Shown here piece by piece: positions 1 to 8,622 of a DNA stretch of 64,000 nucleotides; positions within the stretch are counted from its first letter, which is position 1, and every line of letters starts with the position of its first letter. Made by a program: the position numbers and the translations under genes. The stretch is from positions 62,001 to 126,000 of the forward strand of contig JBAOHV010000012.1 of assembly GCA_037045265.1 (NCBI GenBank). Direction: 5' to 3'. The notes beneath the pieces were generated by a model, which had not been told where the DNA came from, made no database searches, and worked only from the letters and a program-made list of their open reading frames with translations. Origin of the DNA: JBAOHV01 sp037045265. Lineage in GTDB: Bacteria > Actinomycetota > Acidimicrobiia > Acidimicrobiales > Microtrichaceae.

Positions 1-612
1 GATGATTACCCGCAACGCTTGCGGCAGGATGATCAGGCGCAGGGTCTGGCCGGGGTCGAGACCCAATGACAACGAAGCTTCGGTCTGACCGTGGCTGACC
101 GCCTGAATGCCGGCGCGAACGATTTCAGCAATAAAGGCGGCGGTGTAGATCGACAAGGCCAGCAGCAGCGAGGCCATTTCCGGAACCACCACCCACCCGC
201 CTCGAAAATTGAAGCCTTGCAGTTCGGGATATTCCCAAGCCAACGGTGAGCCGACCAGCCAGTAGGTCAATACCGGTAAACCGGCCAGGAGCGCGAGCGA
301 CGCCGATAAGGTGGGAAATTGTTGGCCGGTCGCCATTTGCCGCCGTCGCGCCCAGCGCGCCAGACCCCAAGCCAGCGCGATCGCGACGCCGAGCGCCGCT
401 AGCACCCAACTAAAGCCCGGTTGGAACTGCGGGGCGGGCAGATATAAACCCCGAATATTTAGAAATGCCGCATCGCCTAGATTCAAGCTTTGGCGCGGGG
501 CCGGCATCGCCCGCAACACCGCGAAATACCAAAAGAAAATTTGTAGCAGCAGCGGAATGTTTCGAAAAATCTCGATATAAAGCAAGGACGAGGGTTCTTC
601 GTGGACCTGCAT
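1..612 (-). CDS. AapQ/BztB-like amino acid ABC transporter permease, partial fragment
   Basis: The reading frame on the minus strand stays open from the window edge to an ATG at 612. It encodes an inner-membrane permease subunit of a polar amino acid ABC importer. Near the start is FRNIPLLLQIFFWYFAVL, typical of AapQ/BztB. Further on are VRAGIQAVSHGQTEAS and RLIILPQALRVII, which form the cytoplasmic EAA loop that docks the ATPase. Several hydrophobic segments lie between. The family normally has several dozen more residues upstream, including the first membrane helix; here homology stops at about 600, where the sequence changes character. The 3' end is cut by the window. I read it as a fragment joined to unrelated sequence, probably from another organism. 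Family identity is fairly sure; origin is inferred. Confidence 0.8.
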   Translation of the reverse strand, partial: MQVHEEPSSLLYIEIFRNIPLLLQIFFWYFAVLRAMPAPRQSLNLGDAAFLNIRGLYLPAPQFQPGFSWVLAALGVAIALAWGLARWARRRQMATGQQFPTLSASLALLAGLPVLTYWLVGSPLAWEYPELQGFNFRGGWVVVPEMASLLLALSIYTAAFIAEIVRAGIQAVSHGQTEASLSLGLDPGQTLRLIILPQALRVII

Positions 613-617
613 TGCAG
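590..617. other. probable chimeric junction (left)
   Basis: Homology of the permease on the minus strand ends at about 600. Plus-strand coding sequence of a different gene appears from about 617. No insertion sequence, terminal repeat or attachment site is visible at the boundary. An assembly join is the simplest reading. Confidence 0.5.
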
Positions 618-703
618 CCCATCTCCCTGAGATCTATTCCTTGGAGTTTGCAGAACCTGCTGCGGATGCAGAACCCGCAAGCACAGCCCAACCCGTGAGG
701 TGA
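617..703 (+). pseudogene. C-terminal remnant of a possible BNR/sialidase-like protein
   Basis: In the frame ending at TGA 701-703 the translation begins AHLPEIYSLEF, followed by an acidic Ala/Pro-rich tail. HLPxIYS endings are typical of the BNR-repeat (sialidase-like) proteins often encoded just upstream of MoaD/ThiS-like genes in actinobacteria. Only about 29 residues remain because the upstream part is cut by the junction near 600. Assignment rests on this short motif and on the neighbour gene, so it is tentative. Confidence 0.3.
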
Positions 704-707
704 CCGG

Positions 708-968
708 ATGAAGGTTCGGATTCCGACGCCGCTCCGCTCCTATACCGACCAGTTATCGAATGTAGACGCGGTAGGAGCGACACTGAATGAGTTGCTCACC
801 GACCTTGACCGGCAATTCCCCGGACTTCGATTTCGAGTGGTGGATGAACAAGGTCGGCTTCGGAAACACATGCGCATCTTCGTTGGCGCCGACATGGTGC
901 GCGACCTGGAAACCGTTGTTGATGGTTCTGCGGAGATCACCCTGATGCAAGCCCTCTCGGGGGGATGA
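708..968 (+). CDS. MoaD/ThiS-family small sulfur-carrier-like protein
   Basis: An 86-residue protein with the ubiquitin-like (beta-grasp) pattern of MoaD/ThiS and the required C-terminal Gly-Gly (ends QALSGG). In this family that terminus is adenylated and thiocarboxylated by an E1-like enzyme, after which the protein donates sulfur for molybdopterin, thiamine or other sulfur chemistry. An AGGTGA ribosome-binding site sits five bases before the ATG. No E1-like partner or molybdopterin gene is in the window, so the sulfur acceptor is unknown. The gene is intact and convergent with the large fusion gene downstream. Confidence 0.85.
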   Translation: MKVRIPTPLRSYTDQLSNVDAVGATLNELLTDLDRQFPGLRFRVVDEQGRLRKHMRIFVGADMVRDLETVVDGSAEITLMQALSGG

Positions 969-1018
969 GCCGACCAGCGAGAGAATCGCAGGAGCGATGG
1001 CTCTGCCGTCCTCCTGAG

Positions 1019-4000
1019 CTACGGCTTGGTCGACCTGTCGTGAGGGGAGTGTTCGGTTCCGGGTGGAGTCTTGCGACGCGACACCACAATGTTGACGCAC
1101 TCCTCGATTCGGGCAAGGAGTCTATGGACGGTTGCCGAGTCGGTTCGAAACGAGAGCAGTGCGATACGGATCACGAAGTTGCCACCAAGGCGCTCGGGCA
1201 TGGTGCACCCGGTGAGGAAGAACTTGCCATCGGAATTGATCAGATCGAGCAGCGCTCGATTCTCGTCGTCCCCGCATGGCGCTCGTAATCGAAACACGCA
1301 GATGGAGAGCGTGGGCTGACCCACCAGTTCGACGTGGCGAAGCTGAGCCAGATCCTCTGCAATCTCGCGGCAGAGCGCAAGCATCTCCTCGAGGTTGTTG
1401 CGAAAGACCTGGAGACCCAACATCTTCAATGGCAACCAGACTCTGAGTCCGCGGAATTCGCGTGTGTACTCGATTCCCATGTCGAGCGTATTCGGCCCAA
1501 GCCCAGGCCCCTCTGGAGAGGGATTGATGTAGCTAGTTTGAGCAGAGAATGCTGTGAGTAGCGTCCGCTCGTCACGAACGAGAAGGGCTCCGGTGCCGTA
1601 CGGCAATCCCATTCCCTTATGGGGATCAACGGCAATGGAGTTCGCAAGATCAAGCCCGCGAAGTGCTTCCTGTGCCGACTCGCACATGGAGAAGAACCCA
1701 CCGTATGCCGCGTCAACGTGGAGCCACAGGTTGTAGCGATCGCGGACATCGACCAGACCCTGCAGGTCATCAACTGCGCCTGTGCGGACATCACCCGCAG
1801 TTCCAATCACGAGAAAGGGTGTGAGGCCCGCTTCCAAGTCGTGCTGAATAGCGCTCGCTAGCTCGCCGAGCGGCAACTGCATGTGTTCGTTGATTCCCAA
1901 CATCCGTTGGTGCTCGATGCCGCAAACGGCAAGAGCCTGACTCACGCAGGAGTGAGCGTTCTCGGAGTAGTAGGCGACCAGGCCAGTCTGAGCGCTATCA
2001 GTGTGAGCGACTTCCGTCGCACGTCGGGCGGCGTGGACAGCGTGCAGCGTAGCGGTGGCGCCGCCAGTCACGAACAACCCCGAAGGAGTGAACCCCGATT
2101 GTTCTGCCGAGGCACCGGTGCCAAGGGCCTGGTGTATCCATTGAATTGCCAGGTGCTTCGAGAGCGGCGAGCCCGGGTGCGGTCTCCGAGGTTGGAACGT
2201 AGCGGTTGAGGCTCGCTGCAATCCACTCTGCCAGCGCTGCGTGAAAGAGCCCTCCAGAGGGAACGTACGCTGCGTAGCCGGGAGCGTTGTCCAGCGTTCC
2301 GGCTCTGGCAAGCGGGCCGACGATCTCATCAAGTAGGGCCGCCAAGTCCGCAGTTCCTACTTCTGGCACTGCTTCTTGGAGCGTCGAGTCGATTGCGGGG
2401 TCAGCCCAGCCGGAGTCTTGCTGAGTCAAGTCACTCGACCACGACGGAACGAAGCTCGGTGCTTCGTGTGCGAGCCGCCGTTCCAACCCCGCATGTTCCT
2501 TCACGACGAACTCTCCTGCCGCCGAGATCAGCGAACGTAGATCGGCCTCGGAGGGGGCCAGTGGGTTCGGGGAGTGGCGCTGGCCTTCCGCGGGAAACGT
2601 GATGACCGCAGCGTTCTGAGGGAAGACAAACTCGTTGCCCGTTCGGAAGGTCTGGATCCACGGGTCAAGCCTGATATCAGTATCGGCCGAATCTGTGGCT
2701 GACTGGTGTGCGAGGTCGGGGTAGCTATTGGAGATCGACTCCTGCCACACGAATTCTTCGATCGATGATCGATCCCCGGCATCGAATCGTTCGTCGTAGA
2801 CCAAGCTCCGTTGGCAGAAAGCCAAGCCGCGCTGTATCAGCTGCTGTCGAAGGTCCTCTGCTGTCGAAAATGGTTCGCCGCCGCCGAGTCTCTTCGCCGC
2901 CCATCCGTAGAACGACTCGGGCTCGGCCAGCACGATCGATATCGAGCCACCCGGTCGGAGGCTCTTCACCAAGAGATCAACTGCAGCCTCGATGTGTCGC
3001 GGGTCGACGCCGTACAACGAGTGAACACTCCAGATGCGATCGAAGGATTGTGGCGGCAGCGGGACCGTTGGGATGCTCGCTCGCCACAACGTTGCGGTAC
3101 AAAACGCTTGATCTACTGACGGCGCGATGGTGTCGATGGCATCAATCGACGGGTCGACGCCGCAGTACTCGATCCGCTGCTGATGTACGCCCACTTTTTG
3201 CGAATAGTGGCCCAGAGCACTCAGCCAGCGTCCAGTCCCACAGCCAACGTCAAGCAGTCGGGGATGGTCCAACTGCGCCAAATCAGCGAAGTATGTCTCC
3301 CAATCGAAGGCCTGAGCGAGGAGGCGGTAGTCGCTGACCGGGTCATGATCCTCAGGGTGACGGATGGTAGCGGAGGGGGAGGATCGGGGTTTCGGGATAG
3401 CCAGTTCGTGTGGTGAAACGGAGCTCCCGTCGATCTCGACAAGAACAAAGCGTTCCTTCAGGAGCCAGATGGAGCCGACGGGTTGGCTCTGTGTGGCAAT
3501 GCTCTGTCTCAATGAGTCCACTGTTGGTTGGTCCAGATCCGCAAGATCTCGCTCGATAAGAAACTCAAGAAGTTGGTTGCCAGTCGGCGATTCTGCTCCG
3601 ATCTCGGTGACATCGATGGTCGAGGTGATGGATGTGCATCGAAAGCTCACTCCAGCGGCAGCGAGCGCCGTGCAGAGGTCTTCGGCGGTGTAGATCCGAT
3701 TCAAACCACCCACACGGCTCACGATGTTGGGAAGTCCGTCGGCAGAAGAGAGCACGACGAACGTTCTGCTCGAAGGGCCAGAGAAGGTCCGGATGATGTC
3801 GAGCAGCTCCGCCGCATGATCTTCGAAGTAGTAGAGCGAATGTGCGACGAGAATCACGTCGAATGGGCCGAGCGATGGGTCTAGCTGACGCGCATCCTGC
3901 TCGAGAAGGGTCACAGTCAGGCTGTCATGTTGGCGACGCGCTGCGTCGAACCGTTGCAGGGCACCGCTGAGCGCCTCCCGGCTCGTGTCAACGCCGAGGT

Positions 4001-4247
4001 ATTCGACGGAGTGATGTGCCGAAATGACGCTCAGTAGTGCGCGGTCGAACTCGCCGTCTCCGCAGCCGATGCTCAGTATCCGGAGGTTCGAGGTGCAATT
4101 CTGCTCTACGTGCTGCTGAAGGTCAGGCAGAAGTAGATCCAGACAGCGTTGGGCCATGGTCGAACAGATGCGCCGGAGGTCGTGCCCACGGTTGTAGTTG
4201 ATCTCGGCGACCGGCAAGCCGCCGTTGTCGTCAGAGAATGTCGGCAT
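1019..4247 (-). CDS. fusion: HNMT-like methyltransferase + second methyltransferase + group II PLP decarboxylase (frameshifted)
   Basis: About 1070 residues in three domains. Residues ~1-285 resemble histamine N-methyltransferase: ILSIGCGDGEFDRALL (SAM site), SLYYFED, and the HNMT-like block YTAEDLCTALAAAGVSFRC followed by STIDVTEI. Residues ~300-570 hold a second class I SAM fold with LLDVGCGTGRWLSALG. The last ~490 residues are a PLP decarboxylase: N-terminal helix with NAPGYAAYVPSGG, ENAHSCVSQAL, LHVDAAYGGFF (Asp for the pyridine nitrogen) and DPHKGMGLPYGTGALLVRD (Lys Schiff base). A one-base shift near 2155 separates APGLAALE from the KHLAIQWIHQALG frame. ATG 4247 is chosen because AAAGGA precedes it; an in-frame ATG at 4262 lacks a site. 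A combined decarboxylation and N-methylation of an aromatic or histidine-type amino acid is my inference; substrate unknown. Confidence 0.75.
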
Positions 4248-4509
4248 ACCGAGTCCTTTCATTCCGCCCCATTCAGGATTGCATCAGTCCGCAAGCCTAG
4301 GTCTCCAACCTTGTACCGTGCGCGCTCGCACAGGGCAATAGATTGAACGATCGAACCTGTCCTAGTGGACAGTTGCTGCACAAAGTCGCGACGATACCGG
4401 CGTATCTTGGGTGGCCTCATTGCATATCGCGTGTACGTGGGCACTCGCCCTTCATGGCGAGCGTCAGTGGTTCGAATTGCTGGACTTGGAAGTGGTCCCG
4501 AAAACCGAA

Positions 4510-4535
4510 GAAACCCGCTATTTCTAGCGGGTTTC
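4510..4535 (-). terminator. intrinsic terminator after tRNA-Lys
   Basis: An 11-bp perfect stem (GAAACCCGCTA / TAGCGGGTTTC) with a 4-base loop lies directly downstream of tRNA-Lys on the minus strand. The 3' flank is moderately T-rich on that strand (TTCGGTTTT). Confidence 0.7.
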
Positions 4536-4537
4536 GG

Positions 4538-4613
4538 TGGTGCGCCCCCTGGGACTTGAACCCAGAACCTGCGGATTAAGAGTCCGTTGCTCTGCCAATT
4601 GAGCTAGAGGCGC
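4538..4613 (-). tRNA. tRNA-Lys (CTT)
   Basis: Full cloverleaf on the minus strand: acceptor GCGCCTC/GGGGCGC, D-arm GCTC..GAGC, anticodon loop CTCTTAA giving CTT, and a T-arm with GTTCAAG. CCA is encoded (complement of 4538-4540). It reads lysine AAG codons. It lies 43 bases downstream of tRNA-His on the same strand and is followed by a hairpin terminator, so the two tRNAs are probably one transcript. Confidence 0.93.
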
Positions 4614-4656
4614 AAGGGGCATCAGTATAGCGCCCTCGATAAATGACATGAAAAAG

Positions 4657-4734
4657 TGGGGTGAGTGAGGGGTCTCGAACCCCCGACCTCCAGTACCACA
4701 AACTGGCGCTCTAACCAACTGAGCTACACCCACC
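4657..4734 (-). tRNA. tRNA-His (GTG)
   Basis: Cloverleaf on the minus strand with acceptor GTGGGTG/CACTCAC, anticodon loop TTGTGGT giving GTG, T-arm GTTCGAG and encoded CCA. The extra 5' G (position -1) opposite discriminator C73, diagnostic of bacterial tRNA-His, is encoded at 4734/4660. Confidence 0.93.
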
Positions 4735-4863
4735 AAGGCGGAGTCGAGCATAGCCGTTGAACGGGTTGGAGCAGAAACTGATTTCGTCTCGAGTGCCTCC
4801 GATTGGAACGCGGCCGCAATAGCTGCGGAAGGAACGGTGTGGGCTCACCTCTAGAAGAAAAAG

Positions 4864-4880
4864 CGTGAATGCCATTCACG
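4864..4880. promoter_or_regulatory. perfect palindrome, probable repressor operator
   Basis: CGTGAATG-C-CATTCACG is a perfect 8-1-8 inverted repeat. It lies between the expected -35 and -10 positions of the leaderless promoter of the hydroxylase gene at 4900, so a dimeric repressor (TetR or GntR type, inferred) bound here would block transcription. No regulator gene is adjacent. Confidence 0.55.
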
Positions 4881-4887
4881 TTTGTGT

Positions 4888-4893
4888 TACGGT
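4888..4893 (+). promoter_or_regulatory. -10 box of leaderless promoter
   Basis: TACGGT matches the actinobacterial TAnnnT -10 pattern and ends six bases before ATG 4900. No Shine-Dalgarno sequence is present. This supports transcription starting at or next to the start codon. Confidence 0.45.
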
Positions 4894-4899
4894 CCGAGC

Positions 4900-5532
4900 A
4901 TGGAATCAATTCTCATTGGCGTTGCTGCTTTTGCCGGGGGAGCATTGCTCTGGCTCCCATTCGAATACGGACTGCATCTCTCGTTCCACGTGCTCAAAGG
5001 TAAGGGCTTCGCTTCTCGGGCTCATCTCGACCATCACGTGCACGCAAGCTGGCATTTCGATCCCATCATCACATTGGCGTGGCTTGGCGTCGTGCTGTTC
5101 GGTATCGGGTTCTCATTCGCTCTAGCGGCGATCACGTCCACAGTCTTCGGAATTGCTTTCGGGGCTGGCTGGACGGTGGGGTATTTCTTCTACGAATGGC
5201 ACCATCGCCAGAGCCACCTTCGTGGACCAAGGAATCGCTGGGAGGCATGGCTGCGCAAGAACCACTTCCAACACCATTTCGGTCACCCTATGAAGAATCA
5301 GGGCGTCACTGCGAGCATTTTCGATCGGCTCTTTGGCAGCTATGACATGCCCGAGAAGGTGAAGGTTCCGCGTCGGTTGGCTATGCCTTGGCTCTTTGAC
5401 AGCGAAGGCAATCTGCTCGCCGAGTATCAAGATGATTACGAGATCGTTGGAACCTCCACCAGCACCGACGAGCGCCAGCGTCAGATTGACAAGGCCCGGG
5501 CCTATGCAAGTCGCACGCCTGAACCCGTCTGA
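4900..5532 (+). CDS. fatty acid hydroxylase / sterol desaturase family membrane protein
   Basis: A 210-residue di-iron membrane oxygenase-like protein. The three histidine clusters are present: HLDHHVH (~38), YEWHHRQSH (~102) and HFQHHFGHP (~125), interleaved with hydrophobic segments (ILIGVAAFAGGALLWLPFEY, LAWLGVVLFGIGFSFALAA, GIAFGAGWTVGYFF). The family hydroxylates or desaturates lipids using O2 at the membrane; the lipid substrate here cannot be told. ATG 4900 is preferred because a TAnnnT box lies six bases upstream; an in-frame TTG at 4882 would overlap the promoter. A perfect palindrome upstream suggests repression. The gene is intact and monocistronic. Confidence 0.85.
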   Translation: MESILIGVAAFAGGALLWLPFEYGLHLSFHVLKGKGFASRAHLDHHVHASWHFDPIITLAWLGVVLFGIGFSFALAAITSTVFGIAFGAGWTVGYFFYEWHHRQSHLRGPRNRWEAWLRKNHFQHHFGHPMKNQGVTASIFDRLFGSYDMPEKVKVPRRLAMPWLFDSEGNLLAEYQDDYEIVGTSTSTDERQRQIDKARAYASRTPEPV

Positions 5533-5620
5533 AACCGGAATCAGCACTACCTGAGGCCAACAGATCTTCCACAGAACTGTGACAGAAGCGCTCCATTCAA
5601 CAACTACAATGGCCCCTTGC

Positions 5621-5694
5621 GCCTTCGTAGCTCAGTTGGATAGAGCAGGGGACTTCTAATCCCAAGGTCACAGGTTCGATTCCTGTCGAGGGCA
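5621..5694 (+). tRNA. tRNA-Arg (TCT)
   Basis: Cloverleaf with acceptor GCCTTCG/CGAGGGC, D-arm GCTC..GAGC, anticodon loop CTTCTAA giving TCT, and T-arm GTTCGAT. CCA is not encoded (the sequence continues CCG). It reads AGA. A TACAAT -10 element at 5605-5610 is well placed for a start just before the tRNA. Confidence 0.92.
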
Positions 5695-5947
5695 CCGCTC
5701 GAATCCCTTGCATGCGGCGAATCCTCTGAGCGCCCATTGCGGAACCCGGCGCTCGCTGGAGTCAGTAGCGATGATCGGGAGTAGTTGGAATCGCCCCATT
5801 GACCTCGGCCGATGGTCGAATGGACCCGCATCTGAAACACGAGCGGCCAGCGTAGAAGAGGTACGTGGAGGTTCGGATGAGTTGACCTCGCCGGCCGTTA
5901 CGCCGTGGCGGTCCAAGTAGTCCATAGACCGTCCCTACCTCAGGAAG

Positions 5948-5953
5948 TAGATT
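5948..5953 (+). promoter_or_regulatory. -10 box of leaderless promoter for ECF sigma gene
   Basis: TAGATT ends six bases before ATG 5960 and no ribosome-binding site is present, the same geometry as at other starts in this window. Confidence 0.45.
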
Positions 5954-5959
5954 GCCCCT

Positions 5960-6517
5960 ATGGTCCAAGTACCACACGAAGTGCAAGCTGAGATGGGCAG
6001 TCGATTCGTGGCTGGCGATGAGGATGCGAAGGAGGTGGTCTACGCAGCCCATGGTGCGTTGATCTACTCATATTGTCGCCGAATGCTCGATCATGGACGA
6101 GCCGCTGACGTCACCCAGGAGGTTTTCGTCACAGCCTGGCGCTCACGAGAACGCTATCGACCTGAGGCGGGATCCCTCGCCGGGTGGTTGATGAGACTCG
6201 CAAGTCTCAAGGTGATCGACAGGCTCCGTGTCGATGGTCGCGTACCAAGCCCAAGTGCTCAGAAGCTTGGCGAGCAACATGGCAGAACTGTCGAGGAAGA
6301 CGCGACCCGAATCGCCGAGCGAATGCTTCTGGCGCGGGCGATTGCAGACCTACCGGAACGCGCACGAGAGACTGTCAATCTCGCATTCTTTGAGGATCTG
6401 ACCCATGTCCAGATCGCAAAGCGTCGCGCCTTGCCGTTGAGCTCGGTGGAGAACGACTTCCGTCAAAGCATCGATCACATGAACAGCCAACTGGGAGGAT
6501 TCAACAATGGGCAATGA
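5960..6517 (+). CDS. ECF-type RNA polymerase sigma factor (module 1)
   Basis: A 185-residue sigma-70 family protein of ECF size. Region 2 is seen in AADVTQEVFVTAWRSRERY and SLAGWLMRLASLKVIDRLR (~50-90). Region 4 is seen in ADLPERARETVNLAFFEDLT followed by HVQIAKRRALPLSSVEND (~130-170), the helix-turn-helix that reads the -35 element. It would direct core polymerase to a small regulon. Its stop overlaps the start of the next gene by 11 bases, which implies coupled translation with a partner that probably controls it. Intact. Confidence 0.88.
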   Translation: MVQVPHEVQAEMGSRFVAGDEDAKEVVYAAHGALIYSYCRRMLDHGRAADVTQEVFVTAWRSRERYRPEAGSLAGWLMRLASLKVIDRLRVDGRVPSPSAQKLGEQHGRTVEEDATRIAERMLLARAIADLPERARETVNLAFFEDLTHVQIAKRRALPLSSVENDFRQSIDHMNSQLGGFNNGQ

Positions 6518-7241
6518 CTCAGTGGACCTCGAACTCGAAACCGTCCAGGTCGAGCGTCTTGAACTCATGATGTCGCGGCTCGAACGACACGATTTCGATC
6601 TCGTCGATCCTCCAGAGCGGATCTGGGCTGGAATAGCGGCGTCGATAGCGGCCGAACCCACCCCTCCCTCGTCGGGCACAGTCGTCGAGTACTGCATTGA
6701 CGCCGACGATTTCGTGATAGCAGTCGACCGTGACTGGAACGCGTTCGCTCAAGCGAACAATGCACCGGAGCTTGCTCACCAGAGACCAACTCAGACGTTG
6801 TGGAGCTACTTCGGAAGCGACGAGGTGCGGACCATCTGGCAGGCGCTTGTTCAGCATGTTCGCACGAGCAAGACCGAGGCACGGGTCTCGTTGCGCTGCG
6901 ACGCCCCCCACATGCGTCGCTGGTTCGAGATGACGATGACGCCGGAACCTGACAACGGTGTCCGGTTCCAGTCGAAACTTGTCTTCGAAGAATCGCGGCC
7001 GAGCTTGCCATTTCTCAGCACCAACGTCGAGCGAAGCAGCGATTGGCTTGCTGTGCCAATCTGCAGCTGGTGTAACAAAGGAGAAGCGAACTCACGGTGG
7101 CTCGATATCGAGGAGGTTGTTCAGAATCTCCGACTCCTCGAGCAGCCGATGCCTTCGATTTCCTACGGCATTTGCCCGACCTGCCAGGAGCTGATGGCGA
7201 GCGAGCTCAACTCGCTGGCATCGCGAAACATTCACGACTGA
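6507..7241 (+). CDS. PAS-like / zinc-ribbon protein, probable partner of ECF sigma factor
   Basis: A 244-residue soluble protein. The N-terminal ~55 residues (LELMMSRLERHDFDLVDPPE, then RIWAGIAASIAAEP) look like the short helical sigma-binding part of some anti-sigma proteins. Residues ~60-170 (ADDFVIAVDRDWNAFAQAN through LRCDAPHMRRWFEMTMTP) resemble a PAS sensor fold. The C-terminus has paired cysteines, CSWCNKG and GICPTCQ, about 40 residues apart, a likely zinc site also seen after PAS domains in other signalling proteins. No membrane segment is present, so this is a cytoplasmic sensor. Control of the overlapping sigma gene by a ligand, redox or zinc signal is inference. Confidence 0.65.
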   Translation: MGNDSVDLELETVQVERLELMMSRLERHDFDLVDPPERIWAGIAASIAAEPTPPSSGTVVEYCIDADDFVIAVDRDWNAFAQANNAPELAHQRPTQTLWSYFGSDEVRTIWQALVQHVRTSKTEARVSLRCDAPHMRRWFEMTMTPEPDNGVRFQSKLVFEESRPSLPFLSTNVERSSDWLAVPICSWCNKGEANSRWLDIEEVVQNLRLLEQPMPSISYGICPTCQELMASELNSLASRNIHD

Positions 7242-7475
7242 CTGAGAAAACCGAAGATTCGGCGTCTCGTCCGGAACGATCACCCAATCAGTTCGCTGGG
7301 TCATCGTGAGCAGCTGGTGTACCGCGGAACTGCGGAGTTCGAGCGTCGTCGAGCAGCGATCTGCTGTTGGGTTTGCAGATCCGCCGAACTCATTGGTGAA
7401 GGCTATCGTTCGGCTCTCAGCGGCCATGCATCATTGCCGCCGTAGGACATTGCTAGCGAAGCCCATCGCCTCTGA

Positions 7476-8533
7476 CTAGGCGCCGAACAGCTGCAAACCA
7501 GAGTCAGCGGCGGCTCGGAGATCGGGACGCTCAGTGGCGCTGGCAAGTTCCTCACTCCACACCGCCGTTGCCACTTTGATGGCGTGCTCGTCGCCGTTGT
7601 TGACCGCGCGGCTCAAGTAGGGCATCAGTAGTTGGCACCTCGGAACATAGTTCGGCCTTCAGGTCAGCGCCCACGGAATAGCTTGCCCACAGTGCCGCGA
7701 CAGTGGCCCAGGAGTACTCGACCAGTCGCGTCGCTTCCGTATCGGACAGGAATGGAAGAAGATCTCGAACCGCGATTGCTGAAGTGAGGCCATGCAGGAT
7801 TGCGAACCTGCCCGACGGTGGTGCTGAATACAAGGCGACACCGGCCGTTGTAACTACTTCGGTGAGGGCCTCGGCGGGATTCCGCGGCAGCGAGACTGCT
7901 TGGACGGCTGTGCAGGAACTCGCTCGTCGCCACGCCTCGCAACCGGTCTGAAATCATTCCGGTGAGCGCGTCGGGGCTATCGGCGGGTGGGACGCGAATT
8001 CCTGCCAGCGCCTGCAGTGTTGTCAGACCCCCGCCGCACTCGAGTACTGGAAGCTCCTCGCGCCGCCAAGCCCAATATGCACAGCCACGCGCAAGCTCGT
8101 GGCGACGAGCAGGGGAGTCTCCTCGGCCGAGTCCTCGAACCGCATGGCTGGCCCGCAAAACACCATGGGCGGCAGCGGTTGGAAGCGCAGGGGTGAGCCG
8201 TGGCACCCAAGCAGCGATGGTTTCCTGCCACCCGAGTTCTTCCACTGCCTGCACGAAATAGGCAATCCACTCGGTCTCGGATCGAATCGTTGACCAGGGA
8301 TCGAGAGGATCTAGTGAAGCGAGGGGCCCAGCGTCTTCGTTGGGTTCCAGGGGATCAAGCCTGCCGAGATACCGCTCCAGCCACGGAGTAATCGCGTCCT
8401 GGCGGCCGATTCGATCGAGGGCTTCGATAACCATTGGACCATGATCTGAGAGCCCGTTGCGGTACTCGGAGTGGAAGCCGTGCAGCGTGGTGAGCGCATT
8501 GTCGAGCGGCGTGAGCGAGCCGAAGCGGTTCAT
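7476..8533 (-). CDS. questin oxidase family protein (two frameshifts)
   Basis: The minus-strand product starts MNRFGSLTPLDNALTTLHGF. It contains YRNGLSDHGPMVIEALDRIG and ITPWLERYLGRLDPLEP, characteristic of the questin-oxidase-like (DUF4243) family. Homology moves to a second frame near 7890 (ILHGLTSAIAVRDLLPFLSD, then ATRLVEYSWATVAALWASY) and to a third near 7620 (LSRAVNNGDEHAIKVATAVW to the stop). Reconstructed length is about 350 residues, normal for the family. The fungal founding member oxidatively opens the ring of an anthraquinone; the bacterial substrate is unknown. It is the last gene of the P450/sulfatase operon, 89 bases after the sulfatase. Confidence 0.7.
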
Positions 8534-8622
8534 GGCTGTGATGTTAGAACCCGATTGCGTCTCGAGGTCGGTGGAGGCCAAGTAGTCCTCAGCAGCCTCC
8601 GTCAGTTGCCGCCGCCTGCGTG

